This document shows positions 24,628-32,410 of a stretch of 38,731 nucleotides of DNA, in pieces; position 1 is the stretch's first letter, and the number at the start of each line of letters is the position of its first letter. The DNA is taken from contig DANO01000019.1 in the NCBI GenBank assembly GCA_002497295.1, positions 1 to 38,731 of the forward strand, read 5' to 3'. The DNA is from Euryarchaeota archaeon UBA171. GTDB lineage: Archaea; Thermoplasmatota; Poseidoniia; Poseidoniales; Thalassarchaeaceae. The position numbers were made by a program, and so were the translations under genes. Under the pieces are notes generated by a model. That model had not been told where the DNA came from, searched no databases, and was given only the letters and a program-made list of their open reading frames with translations.

Positions 24628-25785
24628 TCACGAGTTCTTGATGGTGACGGAGCATAGGCTCGTGATCGGGCTGTAATCTCTTCTAGGGTCTAAAACCACC
24701 TTTGCATTTGGGCTCGATATTTGTTGCATTAATTGCTCATGCTTATCGTAAATCTCATCATGTCTGCACACTAATCTTCCGCGTATAACATACGGCTTAG
24801 TGACATCCATCAAGGGGAGCAGTAGCGGGAGGAATTCAGAAAATAGATGAGGGAGATTGATGATCAGCATGTTCCAACGGCCCAATAAATCTGGGTTATT
24901 CGGTAATTCCCTAGCATCTTGAATCCCCGACCATATATCCTTGTTAAATTGTAATTTCGTCTGATTCTCTTCTACGAAATTGCATCCGCGCCACCTTCTT
25001 AGGTTGTCGTTGAGTATATTGATTGCTTCTGGATTCAAATCCGATGCCAAGATTTGGCTTGTGAGGTGTTGACGATTGATTAGATGTGCAAGAGCAGGCC
25101 CGACGCCGCAGAAAGGGTCTGCTACTGCAATTGGAGCGCCTATCTTCTCCCTCAGTGCCTCTGCCTCTATGACGTTCTGAATTCTCTCGGTCTGAAGCCT
25201 TGAGGAGTAATAGGCCAAAGTGGGATCGCAAATTATCGTGTTGCCGGACTCTCTAACCTCAACTCTTGTTTCAACTGCATCAGAACTAGGATTATGCTTA
25301 ATTTGTCCATTGATCCTTAGAGCCATTGGCCTCAAGTCTCTGACTCTAAACTCCCCCTTCACCCCGCGATCTTCCAAAACCAGTCTAACATGCGGATGCG
25401 ATTCCATTTTCGATTTGACTATCTGTTCTTCGTAAATCCGGACCTCTTCTTCTATCTTGAGTAACATCATATCTCCAATGAACTCATGTGATGCGGGCCA
25501 TATCGATTCGTATTCTTCGATGGTCTCTGCCCCGACCAATTCCTCCAACACACTCTGCCACGTCGGTCTTCTGTTCTGAGTTGGCTTTCCCTCTGTAACC
25601 AGGATAGGGTATTGGTCAAGGGGAGGAGGTAGATTTTGTGGTGCGCCACTATCCAATGGCACTAATCGGAATTCCTCAGATTCATGAGGGTGTATGCGGA
25701 GAGTCTGAGATAGCCAACCTTCTGAGAGGAGGAGTTCAATTACGCCTTGTACCTCGTGATTGGGTATGACAAGGTGGGTGTTCAT
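24628..25785 (-). CDS. trm5: Trm5-type tRNA (guanine37-N1)-methyltransferase
   Basis: A 385-residue class I SAM-dependent methyltransferase. Trm5 makes m1G37 next to the anticodon, which prevents frameshifting. Diagnostic parts are the P-T-L-A-Y-Y-S-S-R-L-Q-T-E-R segment before the Rossmann fold, the SAM loop D-P-F-C-G-V-G-P near residues 223-230, S-D-L-N-P-E-A near 248-254, and I-N-L-P-H-L-F-S-E-F-L in place of the N-P-P-Y of other families, as in Trm5 (N-L-P). I chose the ATG at 25785; another in-frame ATG at 25809 adds eight residues. It diverges from dph5. TYW2 is a related alternative, but the N-L-P form favours Trm5. Confidence 0.82.
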   Translation of the reverse strand: MNTHLVIPNHEVQGVIELLLSEGWLSQTLRIHPHESEEFRLVPLDSGAPQNLPPPLDQYPILVTEGKPTQNRRPTWQSVLEELVGAETIEEYESIWPASHEFIGDMMLLKIEEEVRIYEEQIVKSKMESHPHVRLVLEDRGVKGEFRVRDLRPMALRINGQIKHNPSSDAVETRVEVRESGNTIICDPTLAYYSSRLQTERIQNVIEAEALREKIGAPIAVADPFCGVGPALAHLINRQHLTSQILASDLNPEAINILNDNLRRWRGCNFVEENQTKLQFNKDIWSGIQDARELPNNPDLLGRWNMLIINLPHLFSEFLPLLLPLMDVTKPYVIRGRLVCRHDEIYDKHEQLMQQISSPNAKVVLDPRRDYSPITSLCSVTIKNS

Positions 25786-25889
25786 CAATCGATACGGGAG
25801 GCACGTCATGCTTCAGAATGACGGCTAAAATAGAAGATATGGGGCAGTGTTTTGACGAGGGGTCGGATGGAGGGCATGGGGGGACGTGA

Positions 25890-26699
25890 TTGAAGGCGGG
25901 TCTGAAGTTGATAGGTATCGGCCCTGGTGACTTAGGATTGATGACTGTTGACGCGATTGAAGCCGCAGCGGGGAGTGATCATAGATTTCTCGAAGGTTAT
26001 ACCGCAACCCTGCCTCCTGAACAAGAAGATCTCTTGGAATCTCGAATAGGGCCATGGACCAGATTAATGAGGCCTGATATTGAAATGCCTGATGAGCTTC
26101 TTCGACTGGCCCGCTCATCGGTTGTGGCGCTCTTGGTAGTGGGAGACCCGATGCAGGCTACTACCCACGTCGATCTACTTCTCCGCGCCAAAGACGCAGG
26201 CTTGGATACGGAGATGGTCCCGGGGATCTCCGCTACAACTTTGGCGATTACTCTGAGTGGACTTCAGTCCTATCGATTTGGGCGGCAGGTTACCCTCCCA
26301 TTCCCATATGGTGATTACCTGCCTGTGTCCCCGCTCAAGTATATCTTGGATAATAAAAGTCGGAATCTCCACACATTGGTTCTCCTAGATTTGGATCCGA
26401 CCGGACTTGGGGTAGCATCGCCAGTGCACATGAGTCCGGCTGAGGCTGGAGAGATCCTCCTGAAAATGGTTGAAAAATACAGCGTTGAAGATGATTCGGA
26501 AATAGGAGCGGTCGAAGACGTATCTGATTGGCCTATGATCGTTCTTTCTGACCTTGGGACAAGGGGAAGTAGAGTATGCTCAACCAATCTCAGAGGAATT
26601 TCTAATGTGAAAGGTGGTCGGATTCATTGTCTCATCCTTCCCTCCTCTATGGATGATCTTGAGCAGTCTAGTTTTGATGAGATGTATGTTGATGATTAG
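25890..26699 (+). CDS. dph5: Diphthine synthase
   Basis: A 269-residue SAM-dependent methyltransferase of the tetrapyrrole-methylase fold that trimethylates the modified histidine of elongation factor 2 in diphthamide synthesis, an archaeal/eukaryotic pathway. Motifs are the N-terminal L-I-G-I-G-P-G-D-L-G, L-E-G-Y-T, the core V-V-G-D-P-M-Q-A-T-T-H-V-D-L, P-G-I-S-A and Y-R-F-G-R-Q-V-T-L-P-F, and L-H-T-L-V-L-L-D-L. The start is TTG at 25890; no ATG fits the conserved N-terminus. It supports archaeal origin of the window. The unidentified 565-residue gene follows after 50 bases on the same strand. Confidence 0.94.
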   Translation: MKAGLKLIGIGPGDLGLMTVDAIEAAAGSDHRFLEGYTATLPPEQEDLLESRIGPWTRLMRPDIEMPDELLRLARSSVVALLVVGDPMQATTHVDLLLRAKDAGLDTEMVPGISATTLAITLSGLQSYRFGRQVTLPFPYGDYLPVSPLKYILDNKSRNLHTLVLLDLDPTGLGVASPVHMSPAEAGEILLKMVEKYSVEDDSEIGAVEDVSDWPMIVLSDLGTRGSRVCSTNLRGISNVKGGRIHCLILPSSMDDLEQSSFDEMYVDD

Positions 26700-26749
26700 T
26701 TGGTGCAGGTACCCGACGGAATCAAGGATGAGGGGGGAGTCGGTGAGTT

Positions 26750-28447
26750 ATGGCGCGCGCCCCTGCTCAGGTGAGGTTCCCGGGGGACAAGAATAGGAAG
26801 CAGCGAGTAAAAGTCCGGGGGATCAAGCAGGCCTCCAAGGAAATACAAAAACGGCTTGCGCGCAATCTCGAGGCTCTTCTAGAGAATCCTGAAATTATTT
26901 TACCCCGCATTGATACTGATCTCGGGCGTCCTTGGCGTGATCCAATGGCTTTCACCCTTCGTTCGATAGACATCGTTTCAGCAAAACGACACAATACACG
27001 GTGGTTGTCGAAGAAAATGGTAAAACGAAGAGGGGATGGTGTTTCTAGAGCCCTAGCAGGATCTCTGCTCGCTGCCTCAGAAGAAGATTGGAGCACGGTT
27101 TCAGTATTCAAGAATCAGCTATTCGGAAATGCTAGCTACCTACGACGGGGGAATGGTAAGCAAGGTCATCAGGCAGCCATACAAAATCACACCAACCACC
27201 GGCTCAGACTTCTTCTTTGGGACGAACATGCAAAAGCTGGACATTACTTCTTTTCTTGGGAGGGGGGGTTCGTCTACACGGGTACTGTTGCAAATGCTCC
27301 CAAAGAATGGGTCGAATGGTCTCTAAGAGGGAGTCCCCTTGGGTTGCAGGAGACAGGTCATGGATTTGCTGGAAAATCAATTACAGAGGAGATTCTGAAG
27401 AGTCGGAAACCAACAAAATCTGGTTGGATATCTATGTCATTCAATGACGGTACTGAACTGGGAATTTCAGCAGAAGAGTTGAATCAGACGGAATTGCCAT
27501 TCATCCCCTCGATCGCTCTTGGTATGCTGCCTCCAAGGGTTCCTGCCATAGCCTCTGCAGAATGGGTTTGGCGGCCGGAGGGGTGGCCTGAGGATATGCC
27601 CATGCCAGAAGAAGGCGTGGAAGAAGTGAAACACGCTCTGAATGAATGGATGTCATCGAGAATCGTTGATGGGTCAATTGCAGAGATTTGCAGACGAAGG
27701 ATCCTCTCTTCGATCAATGAGGGTTTTCTGAGTAGGAACATTTGGTTCTCAGAAGATGATCGGAAGGGTTTCCTAGAGAGTCTTGAGGGGTCGGAGATAG
27801 AACGTGAAGCTCTCAGTATAATTCTAGATAATCTCGAGGAGGGCGTTTATGTGAAAGAAGATGGGACGTTCGAGAGTATTGGGGAACAAGTCATCCGCGT
27901 CGATGAAGCCGCATGTCATCCAATTCTCGTGACTCTTTGGGAAAAGCATGGGATGCATCTGCTTAGAGAGATGTTCGATATTGACGAAGATGAGGGTTCA
28001 GATATCCATGCAAAGCAGGCCAAGAGGAGGCAGGGCTTCGGGGCATTCCTCCGTCAGCTTAGAGAATCCAGAGGAGTCGACGATAGGCTTCAGATTCTGC
28101 CATGGGAAAGAAATTCTCTCCCAGAGCCTCTGGCGTTTGCAGATCGTCTGATAAGGGATTCTTTTAGATCGGGAGTTTCATCCACGGTGTCTTCTACTTC
28201 GAAGCAGAAGGGGCTGCTTCAAGCGATGGGTTGGGCTTGGTTGGTAGTGCACAACAAAACTGAGTCTGACTCGTGGAGGTTTGACAGTGAAAGCAAGGAC
28301 AAGGGCGGGGATTGGGTACCGTTTTTAACAAGGCTTTACGAAGAGGGAGTTAGTCTTCTCGAAGATGGTAAAAGTTCGCCTGAGGGATACAAAGATGCGA
28401 TGGAGGATCTATCTTCTGCATGCGGTGTATCGATTGGCTCAACTTGA
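26750..28447 (+). CDS. Unidentified 565-residue protein downstream of dph5
   Basis: I do not recognise this protein. Visible features: a very basic N-terminus (K-N-R-K-Q-R-V-K-V-R, then K-E-I-Q-K-R-L-A-R-N), a Trp-rich middle (residues ~150-280) with H-Y-F-F-S-W-E-G-G-F-V-Y-T-G, an acidic helical region (~290-420) with E-E-x-V-K-H and E-E-G-V-Y-V-K-E-D-G, and a C-terminal helical part (~440-560). No signal peptide or membrane helix is seen. The basic N-terminus hints at nucleic-acid contact, but that is a guess. The ATG at 26750 follows a purine-rich GAGGGGGGAG about ten bases upstream. The 3' end overlaps the convergent LysE gene by 9 bases. Being next to dph5 may mean a translation-linked job. 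Confidence 0.78.
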   Translation: MARAPAQVRFPGDKNRKQRVKVRGIKQASKEIQKRLARNLEALLENPEIILPRIDTDLGRPWRDPMAFTLRSIDIVSAKRHNTRWLSKKMVKRRGDGVSRALAGSLLAASEEDWSTVSVFKNQLFGNASYLRRGNGKQGHQAAIQNHTNHRLRLLLWDEHAKAGHYFFSWEGGFVYTGTVANAPKEWVEWSLRGSPLGLQETGHGFAGKSITEEILKSRKPTKSGWISMSFNDGTELGISAEELNQTELPFIPSIALGMLPPRVPAIASAEWVWRPEGWPEDMPMPEEGVEEVKHALNEWMSSRIVDGSIAEICRRRILSSINEGFLSRNIWFSEDDRKGFLESLEGSEIEREALSIILDNLEEGVYVKEDGTFESIGEQVIRVDEAACHPILVTLWEKHGMHLLREMFDIDEDEGSDIHAKQAKRRQGFGAFLRQLRESRGVDDRLQILPWERNSLPEPLAFADRLIRDSFRSGVSSTVSSTSKQKGLLQAMGWAWLVVHNKTESDSWRFDSESKDKGGDWVPFLTRLYEEGVSLLEDGKSSPEGYKDAMEDLSSACGVSIGST

Positions 28448-29035
28448 CAATACGATCCATAGAGCAACCGCAACTAGAGCCATGCCAAGAATTGTGTTCA
28501 AGGCCTTTCCAGCTCGATCGGAAGAGAATATCTTTCGCAGATATGAGCCGAACGCTGCCCAAGTCATGACGGCGGGCAGACCGAAGAAGAGATTCATGGC
28601 CACGAGAGCGACTTTCGCTGAGTAACTATCGCCGAATACGGTTCCAAAGGTAGTCATGAGTACCAGAAAGTGGATCCATGCCTTGCCATTGATAATCTGT
28701 AGGAATATCCCTGTTCTAAGACCCAGGGCCTCTGATAAATTTTCATCCTTAGCTGGAGCTGATGTTGCAATTTTAACCCCCAGATAAGCAATGTAAGCCG
28801 CGCCTAGTATTCCAAGTGCTTCGAATATCTCCTCATTGCGCGCGATGATATCGGTGCCCGCACCGATTACTAGGCCTAAAGCGGACCATCCGATGGCCAT
28901 ACCGCCGATCAGAGGCAATGTGCTTCTGAATCCGAATCGAGATCCGTGCGCTGCACATAGGACATTATTCGGCCCCGGAGTAAAGCACATTGGAATAATG
29001 AAGAGGAGTGCGAGGTAAAGGAGGGTCGTATCCAA
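28439..29035 (-). CDS. LysE/RhtB-family exporter
   Basis: A 198-residue membrane protein with about six helices and the family's N-terminal signature T-P-G-P-N-N following the first helix, then G-S-R-F-G-F-R-S-T-L-P and the helix-loop A-A-Y-I-A-Y-L-G-V-K-I. The central F-L-Q-I-I-N-G-K-A-W segment is the conserved N-P-K-A-like loop of RhtB-type exporters. These proteins export amino acids. I start at the TTG at 29035, ten bases after the upstream stop with GGTGAG just before it; the frame is open to 29116 but the extra residues are polar. Probably an operon with the PLP enzyme. Exporting an amino acid such as a Cys or Met derivative is inference. Confidence 0.83.
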   Translation of the reverse strand: MDTTLLYLALLFIIPMCFTPGPNNVLCAAHGSRFGFRSTLPLIGGMAIGWSALGLVIGAGTDIIARNEEIFEALGILGAAYIAYLGVKIATSAPAKDENLSEALGLRTGIFLQIINGKAWIHFLVLMTTFGTVFGDSYSAKVALVAMNLFFGLPAVMTWAAFGSYLRKIFSSDRAGKALNTILGMALVAVALWIVLSS

Positions 29036-29045
29036 GATCTCACCC

Positions 29046-30248
29046 TCAGGCTTTAGCCTTGAGGGCCTCTGAAGCCTTATCCAGTGCCTGGAACATATCT
29101 GCCCAAAGGTCGTCAACGTCTTCTATTCCGATGCTCATTCTTACGAAGCCCGGTACTACACCTGCTTCGTGTCTGACAGATTCTGGAACGAACATATGGC
29201 TGGAGTTGAAGGGGCATTCCACTAGGCTCTCAACTCCACCTAAGCTCGTAGCTTCAAAGATTGTATTTAGGGCTCTCATAAATTTCAGTGCCGAGTTATC
29301 CCCGCCCTTGATGACAAAGGCAAGCATCCCACTACCATTTGGCATCACCCTCTGAGCTATGTCATAATCTGGATGGCTCTCTAACGATGTATGGATGACC
29401 TTTTCCACCATATCATGAGAGTCTAATCTTCTTGCGATTTCGGCTGAATTAGAAGAGTGGATTGGCATCCTTGCATGCAATGTTCTCATTCCTCTTTCGA
29501 GTAAATAGCACATCTCTGGATCAGCCGCACCGCCGAAGTAGATCTTATTGTGGAATATTTGGGCAATCAGGTCTTTTCTGCCTGCGGCGAAGCCCGCCGT
29601 CAAATCTGCGTGCCCTCCCAGGTATTTCGTTCCAGAATGGAGCACGATGTCAAATCCCATCTTGGCGGGATTACAGGACCATGGCGATGCGAATGTATTG
29701 TCCACAATTGAAATCAATCCATTTTGCTTAGCAATTTCTGCGATAGCACCCAAATCGCAAATTTTCAGAGTGGGATTTGTCATTGTCTCTGTGTAGAGGA
29801 TCTTGGTGTTTTCCTGAATGGCTGCCTCATAGGACGAGGGGTCCCTTACATCAGCCATAGTGACCTCGATGCCCATTCGAGGAAGAATCTCGGTGAGTAA
29901 TCCGTATGTACCGCCGTAACAATCTGGAGTGGCCACTACATGATCGCCTTTCGATAAAAAGGACATCAGAGTTGTGGATATTGCAGCCATACCGCTTGAA
30001 AATACCTCTGCGTCCTCCGTACCTTCTAAGGCAGCGAGCTTTGCAGAAACCACTTCTGAATTGATGCTGGATATTCTGCTGTAAACGACGGTATGATGGA
30101 GGCCTTCGGCCCATCCTTTGTATTTCTCGTCTGTGAGCCTGTATGTCGACGTCCTGAAAATGGGTGTTGTAGCAGATCCTTCGACGTCTATCATCCCTGA
30201 ATGTACCGCCTTCGTTGCGAATCGCATATCTTCATGGTCTGTGGCCAT
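29046..30248 (-). CDS. Cys/Met-metabolism PLP enzyme (cystathionine gamma-synthase/lyase family)
   Basis: A 400-residue PLP-dependent enzyme of transsulfuration. The Schiff-base lysine is in H-S-G-T-K-Y-L-G-G-H (K208 from this start). Other family marks are R-F-A-T-K-A-V-H-S-G at the start, P-I-F-R-T-S-T-Y, Y-S-R-I-S-S near residue 56, the F-S-S-G-M-A-A-I loop that contacts PLP phosphate, Y-G-G-T-Y-G-L and V-D-N-T-F-A-S-P. Gamma-synthase, beta-lyase, gamma-lyase and methionine gamma-lyase cannot be told apart by these motifs. I chose the ATG at 30248; the frame extends to 30326 but would overlap the divergent gene. The LysE exporter follows 10 bases downstream. Confidence 0.88.
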   Translation of the reverse strand: MATDHEDMRFATKAVHSGMIDVEGSATTPIFRTSTYRLTDEKYKGWAEGLHHTVVYSRISSINSEVVSAKLAALEGTEDAEVFSSGMAAISTTLMSFLSKGDHVVATPDCYGGTYGLLTEILPRMGIEVTMADVRDPSSYEAAIQENTKILYTETMTNPTLKICDLGAIAEIAKQNGLISIVDNTFASPWSCNPAKMGFDIVLHSGTKYLGGHADLTAGFAAGRKDLIAQIFHNKIYFGGAADPEMCYLLERGMRTLHARMPIHSSNSAEIARRLDSHDMVEKVIHTSLESHPDYDIAQRVMPNGSGMLAFVIKGGDNSALKFMRALNTIFEATSLGGVESLVECPFNSSHMFVPESVRHEAGVVPGFVRMSIGIEDVDDLWADMFQALDKASEALKAKA

Positions 30249-30324
30249 GCCCCTCGACAAGCACCTTCCAAAATGAAGTATGTGCTTCGGAAGGCGTTTA
30301 ATCAGAAACAGGCGTGGGTAGTCC

Positions 30325-31017
30325 ATGACAATGATTGAGCCCTCTCAACAGCCCTTGGCAGCAATGGGTATCGGTGTGTATGTTGTGTTCGTATTATTCG
30401 CTACGAAAGTTCCCTATGAAATGATGATTTCAAGAGGTATCGAGCACATTAGAGCGGTATATTACAATCGAAAAATTGTTCATATGATGGCGGGGGGCAT
30501 CGGATCTTTCTCCGTCCCACTATTATTCACAAATATATGGTACCCAGCAGTTTGTGGAATTCTGCTCACAGTGTTCACGTGGATCGCGCACTTGAGTGGG
30601 AACCGTCTATTCTGGTTCCAGACAGAACAGAATCAAAATGATGTCAAATTCGCACTAATGTGGTGGACCTCAATCACGATTATTTGGTGGTTGGTGGATG
30701 ATCCTTGGCTCGCTATACTACCATCTCTGTTCATGGCGTTTGGTGATGGAATCACAGGGGTCGTAAGAAATGCTGTAGTTCGAAAGAGGTCGAAAAGCGC
30801 GATTGGGAATGTGTTCATGTTCATCGTCAGCGCCCCGATTGGATGGTATGTGGGAATGGTCGCTGAACCGTCTATCCCAACATGGGGGCTAATTGCGGCC
30901 GCTGTCGCCACGTATGTGGAAAGATACGAATTTGGTGTGATTGATGACAACATTCTGATTACTGTTTTCTCGACCATTGTGATTCTAGCCGGAGTTCATG
31001 TCGGGCCTCTGATCTGA
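30325..31017 (+). CDS. Polyprenol (dolichol/phytol) kinase-like membrane protein
   Basis: A 230-residue membrane protein with about seven helices. Motifs fit the CTP-dependent dolichol/phytol kinase family: N-R-K-I-V-H-M near residues 48-54, F-G-D-G-I-T-G near 139-145, R-S-K-S-A-I-G-N near 155-162 and E-R-Y-E-F-G-V-I-D-D-N near 199-209. Known members phosphorylate long-chain isoprenoid alcohols, so a role in archaeal isoprenoid salvage or glycan-carrier lipid supply is reasonable but inferred. The ATG at 30325 is 76 bases from the divergent PLP gene start. The 3' end overlaps the convergent YczE-like gene by 33 bases. Confidence 0.78.
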   Translation: MTMIEPSQQPLAAMGIGVYVVFVLFATKVPYEMMISRGIEHIRAVYYNRKIVHMMAGGIGSFSVPLLFTNIWYPAVCGILLTVFTWIAHLSGNRLFWFQTEQNQNDVKFALMWWTSITIIWWLVDDPWLAILPSLFMAFGDGITGVVRNAVVRKRSKSAIGNVFMFIVSAPIGWYVGMVAEPSIPTWGLIAAAVATYVERYEFGVIDDNILITVFSTIVILAGVHVGPLI

Positions 31018-31599
31018 GGCTATTTTCGAGGTTATTCTCAGAAAAATAGTAACTGAAGGGCCTATGAATACTGCAAATATCAGCGTTCCATACCACAAAT
31101 CCCCTCCAAGGAGCCAACCTGCGAGCATGACTGAGATTTCTATCGTGCCTCGAACGATGCCTATTGGGTATTCTGTTGCTCTATGCATGCCCGTCATCCA
31201 GCCGTCTCTGGGCCCAGGGCCTAGATTGCAAGTGAGGTACAACGCACTACCCACCCCTATGAGTGCCGTCCCTGCGAGGACCCTGAAAACCGAATTTGTT
31301 GAATTTTGAGATTCTCCAAGATAAGGGAGCGCTAGATCGATCGTGCCTGCGATGATGATTATGTTGAGGAGTGTCCCAATACCTGGTCGTTCGCGCAGGG
31401 GTATCCAAAGAAAGAGGACTGCGATACTGACTAAGAATGTCGCAGTCCCGATAGAAAGATCTAGGCGCTGCGCTATTCCATCCGCAAGAACCGTCCACGG
31501 AGCAACCCCCCACTGCGCACTGATGATCACCGCATCGCCGAGGCCGAAGATGAACAACCCGATCAGGAGGATGAAGACCGTTGGTGGTTTAGGGGCCAT
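30985..31599 (-). CDS. YczE/YitT-family membrane protein
   Basis: A 204-residue membrane protein with five or six helices. Matches to the YczE-like family are G-L-G-D-A-V-I-I-S-A-Q-W-G-V-A-P-W, G-T-A-T-F-L, W-I-P-L-R-E-R-P-G-I-G-T-L-L-N, N-L-G-P-G-P-R-D-G-W-M-T-G and the arginine-glycine pair I-V-R-G-T-I-E. The molecular function of this family is unknown. I start at the ATG at 31599, which opens the first hydrophobic helix; the frame is open to 31674 and that extension would overlap the finger gene upstream by four bases. The 3' end overlaps the convergent kinase-like gene by 33 bases. Confidence 0.84.
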   Translation of the reverse strand: MAPKPPTVFILLIGLFIFGLGDAVIISAQWGVAPWTVLADGIAQRLDLSIGTATFLVSIAVLFLWIPLRERPGIGTLLNIIIIAGTIDLALPYLGESQNSTNSVFRVLAGTALIGVGSALYLTCNLGPGPRDGWMTGMHRATEYPIGIVRGTIEISVMLAGWLLGGDLWYGTLIFAVFIGPSVTIFLRITSKIASDQRPDMNSG

Positions 31600-31670
31600 G
31601 GTCAACGTTTCATTCGAGCTCCACCAAGTGATTGGGACGTCTTTCCCGAGTTTTGATTGGGATCTTCTCG

Positions 31671-31955
31671 TCATTGGCTGTCATTCCACCATTTTTGTTG
31701 GTCTTCATCATTCGAATCGAATTTCTCGGTTTCATCTTCAGATACCATGCTTGGCTGGTGTCTCAAACAATAATTTGACTCTTGATATGTCATGGCGTTG
31801 CAACCATCAATCACGCAATCATTGTTATCTGCAGCGAGTTCAGCTAGTTTGTCTTTCTCATTATTACCCGACCCTGAAACATCTTTCAACAGATTAAGGG
31901 ATAGGCCGAAAAGGCCACGGAGTATCTGCCTTGCAATATATTCCATCAAACCCAT
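31671..31955 (-). CDS. Small protein with CxxxxC...CxxH finger
   Basis: A 94-residue protein. An amphipathic or hydrophobic N-terminal ~25 residues (I-L-R-G-L-F-G-L-S-L-N-L-L) lead to a finger near residues 47-67, C-x4-C-x10-C-x2-H, in the form C-V-I-D-G-C then E-S-N-Y-C-L-R-H-Q. An acidic tail follows. The finger matches that of the protein at 15089-15469. Like that gene, it lies on the minus strand next to a membrane-protein gene, here the YczE-like one. Function unknown. Confidence 0.68.
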   Translation of the reverse strand: MGLMEYIARQILRGLFGLSLNLLKDVSGSGNNEKDKLAELAADNNDCVIDGCNAMTYQESNYCLRHQPSMVSEDETEKFDSNDEDQQKWWNDSQ

Positions 31956-31999
31956 GGGCTAAGTTCGTTTCAATTTCGTAAAAGAGTTGTCCAAGCATC

Positions 32000-32335
32000 C
32001 TAATTTGAGTTTCTTGTTTGTATTTTATTCACCCATTCCGAGTATTCCTGGATGGCTTCCACAGGCCACCAGGTGATTTCAGGGACATCATAGGGATGGG
32101 TTGATTTTATTGTAGATACCAAACTATCTTTTGCTGTAACGGGAGATGTCATTTGTACCTGCCATTCAAATTCGCTGACTATTTCTTCCTTCCATCTAAA
32201 GATCGATCTAACTTTTCTCATATCGATGCATGCTGCTAGATTCGAATCGATCAGCGCTTGGCACCATTGTCCTAAATCAGCTTCATTCATTTCGCCTGGG
32301 AGGGTGGTTTGGACCATCATGATGCCAGCACTCAT
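32000..32335 (-). CDS. cutA: CutA1-like protein
   Basis: A 111-residue protein of the CutA1 fold, a trimeric ferredoxin-like protein widespread in all domains and named for divalent-metal tolerance; its real role remains unsettled. Evidence: the starting strand M-V-Q-T-T-L-P, L-A-A-C-I-D-M, the strand I-F-R-W-K-E-E-I with E-W-Q-V-Q-M-T-S, and the diagnostic H-P-Y-D-V-P-E-I. The C-terminal Y-S-E-W-V helix also fits. I prefer the ATG at 32335; ATGs at 32365 and 32320 are in frame. It sits 44 bases from the finger gene on the same strand. Confidence 0.88.
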   Translation of the reverse strand: MSAGIMMVQTTLPGEMNEADLGQWCQALIDSNLAACIDMRKVRSIFRWKEEIVSEFEWQVQMTSPVTAKDSLVSTIKSTHPYDVPEITWWPVEAIQEYSEWVNKIQTRNSN

Positions 32336-32410
32336 ACAAGGCGTGGTGCGTGGTGTAATCATCAACTCAGTGGTGAATGTTGAAGTCTAAGTGCCTGACA
32401 TGAGTGGTCA

